Made by a program: the position numbers and the translations under genes. The notes beneath the pieces were generated by a model. The model did not search any database. It was not told the origin of the DNA and saw only the letters and a list, made by a program, of their open reading frames with translations. From Actinoplanes aureus (GTDB lineage: Bacteria; Actinomycetota; Actinomycetes; Mycobacteriales; Micromonosporaceae), in contig NZ_JADQTO010000016.1 of the NCBI RefSeq assembly GCF_015704865.1, forward strand, positions 124,001 through 188,000: DNA of 64,000 nt. Reading direction: 5' to 3'. Positions 56,995 through 64,000 of the stretch are shown here, in pieces (the stretch's first letter is position 1; every line of letters begins with the position of its first letter).

Positions 56995-59900
56995 ATGCCC
57001 GCTGCCTCGATGCCTGCTGCAAAAAAGGCCTCGACCAGACCCGCTGCCTCCGGCGCGGGCTCAAAAACCAAAACCACATCATCCGGTACGGGCACCCGCA
57101 CGTCCGCCGCCACCAGGAACGCCGCTCCAGCCTCGGCCGCGAAGAATGCGCGCCCGTCCGCCTGGAATGCCGCGCCCGCTGCCGCCCGGAAGAGTGCGGC
57201 CGGGTCAGGTCGCAATGTCGGTTCCGGGGCCGCGCGGAGTGCCGCTCCGGGCTCGCGGGCGGCTGGGGCTGCGGTTTCCGGCCGTAGTGTCAAGGCCGCT
57301 CCCGCCGCTTCCACGTCTAAGACTGGTGCGTCCAAGGCCGCTTCCACGTCCAAGGCTGCTGCGTCCAAGGCTGCTGCCTCCAAGGTTTCTTCCGCGTCCA
57401 AGGTCGCTCCCGCGGTGAAGGTCGCCGTCCGGAACGGCGCTGGCAAGGCCGCGCCGGCGGCTAGGTCCGGTCCGGCATCCAAGACTTCCGTTCGTGGTGG
57501 CGCCACGGCGGTTAACACCAAGCCATCAGTGCGGACCGCTACCGCCGCAATGAAGACAGCGGGCCGGACGGCGCCCGCGCCCCGGTCAGGCCGCTCTGAT
57601 CGGGTGGTCCCGGCGGCACGGTCGTCCGGTGCCAAGGCCGCGTCCACGCCGGAAAAGTCGCGACTGGCCGGTCGGGGTAAGGCGGCTGCGCCGGTCGCCG
57701 TGTCGGTGGCCGGGAGCAGCTCGGGCCGGGCGGTTGCCAAGCGCGTCGCGGCTGCGGTCGCGACGCGGACGGCGCGATCGGGTGCCGGCACTTCGGTGAC
57801 TCTCAAGGCTCCGGGCACCGCAAAGGCCGTCACTTCGAAGGCCGCCGGTTCGAAGGCTGTTACTTCGAAGGCCGCCAGCTCAAAGGCTGTTACTTCGAAG
57901 GCCGCCAGCTCAAAGGCTGTTACTTCGAAGGCCGCCAGCTCAAAGGCTGTTACTTCGAAGGCCGCCCGCTCAAAGGGCGTTACTTCAAAGGCCGCCAGCT
58001 CAGAGGGCGTCGCCCCAAAGGCCGCCGGTTCAAGGGCCGCCACTTTGAAGGGGACTACGTCAAAGGCGGCCACGACCGGAAAGGTCGCGGCCGCGAAACC
58101 CGTCAAGGCCAACGGTGCGAAGGCGGCTGGGAAGGCAGCGATCGTAAAGTCCGCGGCCGTCCGTGTGAGCGGTGTGAAGTCCACGGCCGTCAAAGCCAAC
58201 GGTGCTAACGCGGCCGGGAAAGCTGGGGCGATCAAAGCCAACGGTGTGCGGGCTGCGGGAAGGACTGCAATCGCGCAGTCTGCGGCAGCCGTCAGAGCCG
58301 GCGGACTGCGGACCGCGGCCGGGAAGACCGGGCTCGTCAAGACCGTGACCGCGAAATCCGCCGCGAGCGGGACGGCGGCCGGGAAGTCTCCTGTCGGCCG
58401 GCCCGCGACGGTCAAGCGCGCTTCGGCCAAGGCCGCACCCGCTGCGGCCGGAGTCAATCCTGCCAAGAGCGTCTCGGCCAAGTCTGCGGCGGCTAAGTCC
58501 GCGGCGGCCAAGGCTGCGATGGCCAAGTCTGCGGGGGCCAAGGCTGCGATGGCCAAGTCTGCGGGGGCTAAGGCTGCGGGGAAGGCTGTGGTGCCTGTGC
58601 AAGCTGGCCGGGCGTCCGCGAAGGCTGGGGGCGCTGCGCGCAGCGGTGCCGTGGTTGCGGGTCCTCGGTCGGCTGGGAAGCGGGAGACCGCTGGGGTGAA
58701 GCGGGCGGCTGAAGGACGGGTATCGAAGCCGGTCGCTGGTGGGCAGGGCGCTTCGAAGGCTCGGTCGGCGGCGGTGAGCCGGGTGGCTGTGAGCGCCGCG
58801 GCGCGGGTGCCGGCGGGACGTTCTAAGGCCGCGCCCGCTCCCCGGCCGGTTCGGTCCCAGTCGGGCGACACCGGTCCGGCCCTGGGTGGCCGGGTGGCGA
58901 GTGGAACGGCCGGCAAGCTGGGGGTCGTAGGCAGCAACGGCAAGCGCCGGGTTGCGGCGGCCATGAGCAATCTGCCGAAGTCGCAGATCACTGTTTCTGC
59001 CGGAGACGAGCCGGACGATCTTTCCGAGGCTGGACGGCCGGGTACTGCAGGCGAGACGGTGGCTGAGGCCGGCCAGGCGTCGGACGTGCCATTCCTGAGC
59101 GGCTGGTTCCCATCGGGCTCGGGGGCGGCGAGCCCTGACCGGGACTCCGACAAGTGGGGATCGGACCGGCCGGACCTGGAGGCGCTCGGTGCCGCGGTGC
59201 CCGTTGAGGACACGGAAGCTAGTGGCCAGCCGTCCGATGAATCGGCGGCCGGGCAAGCTGGGGAAAGTGACCCGAACGCGGTCGCGATTGGCATCGCGCG
59301 GGTTCCGGGGATGGAAGCGGCTCGTATGGAGCCAGACACCATGTTGGTGAGCCGGAGGAGCGGATCCGCTGTCCGGGCCGAGGCGGCCGCCGCTGCGCGA
59401 CGAGCTCCGGTCCGGGTGATCAAAGCCGGTCGTAAGGGCGAGACGGCGGCTACGGCCACTGAGACAGCGGCTCAGGCGACTGAGGTGGCGGCTCAGGTGA
59501 CCGAGACAGCGGCTGAGGCTGCGGGCGATGCGGCTCACGCGGCCGGCGCTGCCGCTAAGGCCGCGGAGAGCGCTGCCCTGGCTGCGGGTACCGCGGCAGC
59601 GGCGGCAGGGACCGCGGCGCGGGCTGCGGAAAGCATGGCCGAGGCGGAAGCCGAAACCGGAACTGGAGCCACAGGGATGACGCGCTCGAAACCGGCAGCC
59701 AGGACCGGAACGACTGCGAAGAAGTCGACCACCGCGAAGGCCGCCGGATCCAAGGCAACCGGCCCGAAGGTCACCGGGACCAAGGCGGTCGGAGTTAAGG
59801 CCGCTGCGGCGAAGACGGCCGGGGCTAAGGCCGCTGCGACCAAGACAGCCGGAGCCAAAGCGACAGCCACCGGAACGAAGACAACCGGAGCCAAAGCGAC

Positions 59901-61734
59901 CGCCGCCAAGACTGCTGCCACCAAGACTGCTGCCACCAAGACGGCCGCGACGAAGACGGCCGCGACGAAGACGGCCGCGACGAAGACGGCCGCGACGAAG
60001 ACGGCCGCGACGAAGACGGCCGCGACGAAGACGGCCGCGACGAAGGCTGCTGCTGCGAAGGCGGGGGCGAGCAAGGCTTCGGCGCCGAAGGTGGCCGCCG
60101 GGAAGGCGACTGTGGGCAAAGCCGCTGCTCCCAGGGCCACTGCGACCAAGTCGACCGCTGCTAGGACAGCGGCGTCCAAGGCAGCCCAGACGACGGCTGC
60201 CAAAGCTGCGGGGACCACTAGGAAGACGGCAGGCGGTCGGGCTGCGGTGAGCAAGGCGACTGGAACTGGGGCTACCAAGGCCGCGGGCCGGGGTAGCAGC
60301 GCTGCGAAGGCGACTGCGACCAAGACGACGGCAGCTGGGACGAGGACCAAGGCCACCGCGACCAAGGCCACCGCGACCAAGGCCGCGGCTACGAAGGCCG
60401 CAGGGACCAGGGCAGGTGCGGCGAAGGCGACCGGCACTAAGGCTGGTGCGGTGAAGGCGGCGGCTGCGAAGACGGCTGGGACTAGCGCTGGTGCTGCCAA
60501 AGCGACGGCTGCGAAGGTGACCGGCGCCAAGGCGACCGGCAACCGGGCGGGTGCCGCCAGGGCTACGGCTGTGAAGGCGACCGGGACCAAGGCGGCGGCC
60601 GCAAAGGCGACTGCGTCCAAGTCCGTCGCAGCGAAGGCCACGGTTGCAAAGGCGACCGGGACGAGGGCGGGTGCGGCGAAGGCTACGGCTGTGAAGGCGA
60701 CCGGGACCAAGGCGACGGCCGCGAAAGCGACCGCGTCCAAGTCCGCAGCGGCCAAGGCTACGGCCGCGAAGGCCGGTGGGACCAAGGCTGGACTGGCGAA
60801 GGCTACGGGCGTTAAGGCCACTGCGGCGAAGGCGACTAAGGCGACGGCCGCGAAGGCGGGTGGGACCAGGGCTGGAGCGGCGAAGGCTACGGGCGTGAAG
60901 GCCACTGCGGCGAAGGCGTCTAAGACGGCGGTTGCGAAGGTGGGCGGGTCTAGGGCCGGCGCGGCGAAGGCTACGGCCGTGAAGGCCACTGCGGCGAAGG
61001 CCGCGGGCACCAGGACTGCGGCGAGAGCGACGTCGGCTAAGGCCACAGGCGTCAAGGCGACCGCTGCGAAGAGCACGGGTGCGAAGGCGACCGGGACGAA
61101 GGCGACGGCCGCCAGGGCGAGTGCCGTTAAGGCGACCGGGACTAAGGCGACCGGCACTAAGGCGACCGGCACTAAGGCGACCGGCACTAAGGCGACTGCG
61201 GTTAAGGCGACCGGGACCAAGGCGACGGCCGCCAGGGGGACTGCGGCTAAGCCGACCGGGACCAAGGCGACCGGGACCAAGGCGACCGGGGCCAAGGCGG
61301 CTGGGGGGCGGAAGGCTGGGGTTCGGGGCTCGACCGGCGCGGCTGCGGTTGCGGCGGCTGAGGAGCGGGCGATCGCCAAGACGGCTAAGGCCAAGGCGGC
61401 TGTTGAGGCGGCCCGGACGGCCGTGAGTAAGGCGGCCCGGGCGGCGGAGGCGGCGGTCAGTGAGATCGCGATGGAGGTCGGCACGGCTTCGGCTACGGCC
61501 AAGCGGGCTGCCAACGCGGCCAAGCAAGCGGTGGGCAAGCAAGCGGGGAGTAAGCAAGCGGCCAAGCCGGCGGCGGGGAAGCGGGCGGTGAACAAGCCTG
61601 CGGTGGCCAAGGCTGGGCGCGCTGAGGGGAACGCGGCCAAGGTGAGCCGGGTGGCGCGTACGTCGGGGGTTAACGCTGGAGGCGGTCGCAACGCTGCCAA
61701 GAGCGGGCCGGCGAAGGCGGCGCGCAAGAGGTAG
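56995..61734 (+). CDS. Giant Lys/Ala/Thr repeat protein, histone H1-like
   Basis: A 1579-residue protein starting at ATG 56995 with AAGGAGG upstream. Residues 1 to about 655 are Ala/Lys/Ser-rich with SKA repeats (clear near 283-342). Residues 657-815 form an acidic, non-repetitive island (DEPDDLSEAGRPG, WGSDRPDLEALG). Residues about 816-890 are Ala/Thr/Glu heptads (ATETAAQATEVAAQ) like an amphipathic helix. About 897-1440 is a KAT array including seven exact K-T-A-A-T units. The last about 140 residues form an Ala/Lys helix ending KAARKR. It is extremely basic, has no signal or membrane segment, and resembles eukaryotic H1 tails, AlgP and HupB tails. DNA binding or condensation is inferred. 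Confidence 0.85.
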   Translation: MPAASMPAAKKASTRPAASGAGSKTKTTSSGTGTRTSAATRNAAPASAAKNARPSAWNAAPAAARKSAAGSGRNVGSGAARSAAPGSRAAGAAVSGRSVKAAPAASTSKTGASKAASTSKAAASKAAASKVSSASKVAPAVKVAVRNGAGKAAPAARSGPASKTSVRGGATAVNTKPSVRTATAAMKTAGRTAPAPRSGRSDRVVPAARSSGAKAASTPEKSRLAGRGKAAAPVAVSVAGSSSGRAVAKRVAAAVATRTARSGAGTSVTLKAPGTAKAVTSKAAGSKAVTSKAASSKAVTSKAASSKAVTSKAASSKAVTSKAARSKGVTSKAASSEGVAPKAAGSRAATLKGTTSKAATTGKVAAAKPVKANGAKAAGKAAIVKSAAVRVSGVKSTAVKANGANAAGKAGAIKANGVRAAGRTAIAQSAAAVRAGGLRTAAGKTGLVKTVTAKSAASGTAAGKSPVGRPATVKRASAKAAPAAAGVNPAKSVSAKSAAAKSAAAKAAMAKSAGAKAAMAKSAGAKAAGKAVVPVQAGRASAKAGGAARSGAVVAGPRSAGKRETAGVKRAAEGRVSKPVAGGQGASKARSAAVSRVAVSAAARVPAGRSKAAPAPRPVRSQSGDTGPALGGRVASGTAGKLGVVGSNGKRRVAAAMSNLPKSQITVSAGDEPDDLSEAGRPGTAGETVAEAGQASDVPFLSGWFPSGSGAASPDRDSDKWGSDRPDLEALGAAVPVEDTEASGQPSDESAAGQAGESDPNAVAIGIARVPGMEAARMEPDTMLVSRRSGSAVRAEAAAAARRAPVRVIKAGRKGETAATATETAAQATEVAAQVTETAAEAAGDAAHAAGAAAKAAESAALAAGTAAAAAGTAARAAESMAEAEAETGTGATGMTRSKPAARTGTTAKKSTTAKAAGSKATGPKVTGTKAVGVKAAAAKTAGAKAAATKTAGAKATATGTKTTGAKATAAKTAATKTAATKTAATKTAATKTAATKTAATKTAATKTAATKTAATKAAAAKAGASKASAPKVAAGKATVGKAAAPRATATKSTAARTAASKAAQTTAAKAAGTTRKTAGGRAAVSKATGTGATKAAGRGSSAAKATATKTTAAGTRTKATATKATATKAAATKAAGTRAGAAKATGTKAGAVKAAAAKTAGTSAGAAKATAAKVTGAKATGNRAGAARATAVKATGTKAAAAKATASKSVAAKATVAKATGTRAGAAKATAVKATGTKATAAKATASKSAAAKATAAKAGGTKAGLAKATGVKATAAKATKATAAKAGGTRAGAAKATGVKATAAKASKTAVAKVGGSRAGAAKATAVKATAAKAAGTRTAARATSAKATGVKATAAKSTGAKATGTKATAARASAVKATGTKATGTKATGTKATGTKATAVKATGTKATAARGTAAKPTGTKATGTKATGAKAAGGRKAGVRGSTGAAAVAAAEERAIAKTAKAKAAVEAARTAVSKAARAAEAAVSEIAMEVGTASATAKRAANAAKQAVGKQAGSKQAAKPAAGKRAVNKPAVAKAGRAEGNAAKVSRVARTSGVNAGGGRNAAKSGPAKAARKR
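57841..58020 (+). repeat. 30-bp tandem repeats inside the giant gene
   Basis: Three identical 30-bp units (57871-57960) are flanked by degenerate copies on both sides, six in all. Each encodes ten residues of the SKA type (A-A-S-S-K-A-V-T-S-K). Confidence 0.92.
59911..60045 (+). repeat. 15-bp tandem repeats inside the giant gene
   Basis: Seven exact copies of ACGGCCGCGACGAAG (59941-60045) are preceded by two identical synonymous variants (59911-59940). Each encodes T-A-A-T-K. Sequence identity at third positions shows recent expansion. Confidence 0.95.
60540..60780 (+). repeat. 120-bp higher-order repeat inside the giant gene
   Basis: Two adjacent blocks of about 120 bp encode 40-residue units headed G-x-R-A-G-A-A-[RK]-A-T-A-V-K-A-T-G-T-K. 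Shorter relatives (headed GTKAGLAKAT, GTRAGAAKAT and GSRAGAAKAT) follow to about 61010. Confidence 0.75.
61141..61200 (+). repeat. Second 15-bp tandem repeat in the giant gene
   Basis: Three exact copies of ACTAAGGCGACCGGC (61141-61185) plus a variant encode T-K-A-T-G units, a different DNA sequence from the first 15-bp array. Confidence 0.88.
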
Positions 61735-61742
61735 CGGGGGAT

Positions 61743-61774
61743 AAGCGGGCCACGCCGAGCGGCGTGGCCCGCTT
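61743..61774 (+). terminator. Terminator after the giant repeat gene
   Basis: A perfect 14-bp stem (61743-61756 with 61761-61774) and a 4-nt loop, 8 bp beyond the stop codon. Confidence 0.82.
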
Positions 61775-61794
61775 CGCGCTGGTAGGAATGAGCC

Positions 61795-63240
61795 GTGCCG
61801 ATCAAAGTGGTGTTGGCGCCGCAGATCGATTTTTCGGTGTTGCGGCGGGAACTTCAGCTGCCGGGTGAGTTCAGTGCGGCCGTGCTCGCCGAGGCGGTGG
61901 AGGCTGCGCGGGTCACGCCGCTGCCGGAGCTGGATCGCACCGGTGTGCCGTTCGTGACCATCGACCCGGCCACGTCGCGGGATCTCGACCAGGCCATGCA
62001 TCTCAGCCGGCGGGCGGGCGGCGGATATCGGGTTCAGTACGCGATCGCTGACGTCGCCTCCTATGTCCGGCCGGGTGGGGCGCTGGAGGCGGAGAGCTGG
62101 CTGCGTGGGCAGACCGTCTATCTGCCGGATGGGCGGATTCCGCTGCATCCGCCGGTGCTCAGCGAGGACGCGGTGAGTCTGCTGCCGGGCGGTGACCGGG
62201 CGGCCGTGGTGTGGACCATCGACCTGGACGCCGACGGCGAGACGGTCGGCGTCGAGGTGGAACGGGCCCGGGTGCGGAGCCGGGCCAAGCTGGACTATGC
62301 CGGGGTGCAGCGGCAGGTCGACGCGGGGACCGTGGACGAGCCGGTGGCCCTGCTGCCGGAGATCGGTGCGCTGCTGGCCCGCCGGGCGGCCGAGCGGGGC
62401 GCGGTCAACCTTCCGCTGCCCGCGCAGGAGGTCGAGCGGGACGGGGACGGCTGGCGGCTGGTGCTGCGCGCGCCCCTGCCGGTTGAGGAGCACAACGCGC
62501 AGATCTCCCTGCTCACCGGCATGGCGGCGGCCGGGATCATGCTGGCCGGCGGAATCGGGCTGCTGCGGACCATGCCGTCGCCGAAACCGGAGGCGGTGGC
62601 GAAGCTACGGGCGGCGGCGGAGCCGCTCGGGGTGGCCTGGCCGGAGGGTGCGACGGTCGGCGCGGTGGTGACGTCGGTCGACCCGGCGAGCCCGCGCGGC
62701 GCGGCCTTCCTGGATCAGGCCGCGGATCTGCTGCGCGGCGCCGGCTACACAGCCTTCGGCGTGTCCGCGGAGGCGGAAGGCTCTGATGTGGGTCCGCCGG
62801 CCGAGGCCGGGCACGGTGGAGTGGGCGCGCCCTATGCGCACGTCACGGCACCGCTCCGGCGGCTGGCCGACCGGTACGCGACCGAGGCCTGCCTGGCCCT
62901 TCACCAGGATCGTCCGGTCCCGGAGTGGGTAACCGACGCCCTGGCCCGCCTTCCGAAGGCGATGTCCACCACCGACCGGGTGGCGTCGGCGGCCGACCGT
63001 GGGGCGATCGACCTGGCCGAGGCGGTGCTGCTGGAGCACCGGGTCGGCGAGACGTTCGAGGTCGCGGTGCTCGACCGGGACGAGGGGAACGGCAAGCGCC
63101 CGCCCGGCGGCACGATCGCCCTCGACGAACCGGCGGTCCGGGCTCGGTGCATCGGGGATCTGCCGCTCGGTGCGCGGGTGCCGGTCCGCCTGGTCACCGC
63201 CGACCCGGCTACCCGCACGGTTCGCTTCGAACGTGCCTGA
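61795..63240 (+). CDS. RNB-domain ribonuclease (RNase II/R family, short form)
   Basis: A 481-residue 3'-5' exoribonuclease homologue starting at GTG 61795. The RNB core is present: TIDPATSRDLDQAMHL, YAIADVASYV, LPDGRIPLHPPVLSE, HNAQISLLTGMAAA and YAHVTAPLRRLADRYAT. It lacks the N-terminal cold-shock domains and the C-terminal S1 domain of RNase II. In the metal motif RD-x-D-D the last Asp is Gln, which may lower activity. Short RNB proteins like this are common in actinobacteria. Confidence 0.87.
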   Translation: MPIKVVLAPQIDFSVLRRELQLPGEFSAAVLAEAVEAARVTPLPELDRTGVPFVTIDPATSRDLDQAMHLSRRAGGGYRVQYAIADVASYVRPGGALEAESWLRGQTVYLPDGRIPLHPPVLSEDAVSLLPGGDRAAVVWTIDLDADGETVGVEVERARVRSRAKLDYAGVQRQVDAGTVDEPVALLPEIGALLARRAAERGAVNLPLPAQEVERDGDGWRLVLRAPLPVEEHNAQISLLTGMAAAGIMLAGGIGLLRTMPSPKPEAVAKLRAAAEPLGVAWPEGATVGAVVTSVDPASPRGAAFLDQAADLLRGAGYTAFGVSAEAEGSDVGPPAEAGHGGVGAPYAHVTAPLRRLADRYATEACLALHQDRPVPEWVTDALARLPKAMSTTDRVASAADRGAIDLAEAVLLEHRVGETFEVAVLDRDEGNGKRPPGGTIALDEPAVRARCIGDLPLGARVPVRLVTADPATRTVRFERA

Positions 63241-63346
63241 CCTGCGCTGACCGCTGATCGCCAAGGGTTGTGGCGCGCCCATCCGCATGGGCCCGGCGGG
63301 CGCGCTGGGGTCGGCAGCGGGTAGGTGATCGCGCGGTAGGACGGGG

Positions 63347-63381
63347 ACGGGGACCGATTCGGCGGTGCGATCGGTCCCCGT
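63347..63381. terminator. Terminator between the RNB gene and panB
   Basis: A perfect 12-bp stem (63347-63358 with 63370-63381) and an 11-nt loop lie between two convergent genes. Confidence 0.75.
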
Positions 63382-63395
63382 ACCGATGATGGGTT

Positions 63396-64000
63396 TTAGA
63401 AGGTGTGTTCGGCGGCGGGGAACTCGCCGCCGCGGACCTCCGCGGCGAATTGCCGCGTGGCCTCGGTGAGCGCGCCCGCAAGATCGGCGTAGCGCTTCAC
63501 GAAGCGCGGTGCCTTGCCGGTGCGCAGCCCGGCCATGTCCTGCCAGACCAGCACCTGGGCGTCGGTGTCCGGGCCGGCGCCGATGCCGACGGTGGGAATC
63601 GGCAGTTCCTTGGTGATCTGCTTGGAGACCTCGCCGGGAACCATTTCGAGGACCACGGCGAAGGCGCCGGCGTCGGCGACCGCGCGGGCGTCGGAGATGA
63701 CCTCGGCGCCCTCGTTCTCGCGGCCCTGGACGCGGTAGCCGCCGATGGCGTGCTCGCGCTGCGGGGTGAAGCCGATGTGCGCCATCACCGGGATGCCGGC
63801 GCTGGTGATCGCCTCGATCTGCGGTGCCATCCGGCGGCCGCCTTCGAGCTTGACGGCGTGGCAGCCGCCCTCCTTCATGAACCGGACGGCCGTGCGCAGG
63901 GCCTGCGTGGGGCCTTCCTCGTAGGAGCCGAACGGCAGGTCGCCGACGATCAGCGCGGTCTTGGTGGCCCGGACGACCGCCTTGACCAGCGGCAGCAGCT
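63396..64000 (-). CDS. panB: Ketopantoate hydroxymethyltransferase (partial, 5' end outside window)
   Basis: About 200 C-terminal residues read in from the right edge. IVGDLPFGSYEE, AVKLEGGRRM, PVMAHIGFTPQ and the C-terminal TVGIGAGPDTDAQVLVWQDM are PanB signatures: metal-binding Asp, the substrate Lys and the catalytic Glu. It makes ketopantoate for pantothenate and coenzyme A. The first about 80 residues lie beyond base 64000. Confidence 0.94.
   Translation of the reverse strand, partial: LLPLVKAVVRATKTALIVGDLPFGSYEEGPTQALRTAVRFMKEGGCHAVKLEGGRRMAPQIEAITSAGIPVMAHIGFTPQREHAIGGYRVQGRENEGAEVISDARAVADAGAFAVVLEMVPGEVSKQITKELPIPTVGIGAGPDTDAQVLVWQDMAGLRTGKAPRFVKRYADLAGALTEATRQFAAEVRGGEFPAAEHTF

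Noticed and set aside
57841..60045. CRISPR-like array because of regularly spaced repeats
   Set aside because: Repeats are contiguous, in frame with a protein, have no unique spacers and no cas genes are present.
58060..62493. Very long minus-strand open frames opposite the giant repeat gene (up to about 1470 codons), and similar ones at 59535-61805 and 56433-59459
   Set aside because: They mirror the repeat array in high-GC DNA, give Arg/Leu/Gly or Ala/Val low-complexity products, lack ribosome sites and run through neighbouring real genes and terminators.

Overview
The window is 64 kb of very GC-rich chromosomal DNA from an actinobacterium. Family content and gene order point to the Micromonosporaceae, perhaps an Actinoplanes-like organism (inference). 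The main clues are a fasR-fabD-fabH-acpP-fabF cluster, a Nif3 / zinc-ribbon / RNase H-phosphatase operon, single-chain AceE, HelR, DUF3145, DUF3052, DUF402 and DUF2637 proteins, an actinobacterial type A RNase P RNA, and many GTG and TTG starts. I see no insertion sequence, prophage or CRISPR array. Most of the window is ordinary core or lineage-conserved genome with small accessory patches.

Layout. 0-7.5 kb: partial MerR regulator with a perfect operator, Ser/Thr kinase, STAS protein, a coupled PfkB kinase-SurE pair, a CDF metal exporter and a secreted beta-propeller. 7.4-14.7 kb: HelR, an alpha/beta hydrolase, beta-carbonic anhydrase, a small conserved protein, DUF3145 and a lipoprotein GH3 enzyme. 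14.7-19.6 kb: fatty acid synthesis operon with its FasR-type activator. 19.6-31.5 kb: TetR regulator, a membrane-anchored protein, GltX with an eroded gene fused to its start, a chemoreceptor, AceE, YjbQ, and a divergent E1 alpha-beta fusion that lacks catalytic residues. 31.5-37.5 kb: DUF3052, 1-Cys peroxiredoxin, tRNA-Val, a three-gene overlapping operon (DJ-1/PfpI, TetR, TfoX-like) behind a 0.5 kb gene-free stretch, a SANT-like protein, DUF402 and barstar-like proteins. 37.5-43.1 kb: primase-polymerase-like protein, HTH-TPR regulator, flavoprotein, and the Nif3 operon preceded by a 30-codon leader ORF that duplicates the Nif3 start. 43.2-48.4 kb: GH18 chitinase, DUF3311-symporter pair, DUF2637 and GNAT proteins, and a secreted protein of atypical composition. 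48.6-56.6 kb: rnpB, TSUP exporter, a frameshifted VOC gene, a TIR protein, a GAPDH paralogue lacking the catalytic His, a dehydratase, a membrane protein, an M15 peptidase, a methyltransferase that runs antisense into the peptidase gene, and asd. 56.7-64 kb: SPOR-like protein, a 1579-residue Lys/Ala/Thr repeat protein, an RNB nuclease and partial panB.

How genes work together. FasR, FabD, FabH, ACP and FabF form the elongation machinery of type II fatty acid synthesis. The Nif3, zinc-ribbon and RNase H genes are translationally coupled. AceE, YjbQ and the E1-like fusion form a thiamine-linked neighbourhood. The most unusual object is the giant histone-H1-like repeat protein at 56995-61734, built from several layers of in-frame DNA tandem repeats around an acidic island. 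Next most interesting are the two enzyme homologues with lost catalytic residues and the duplicated leader ORF before the Nif3 gene.
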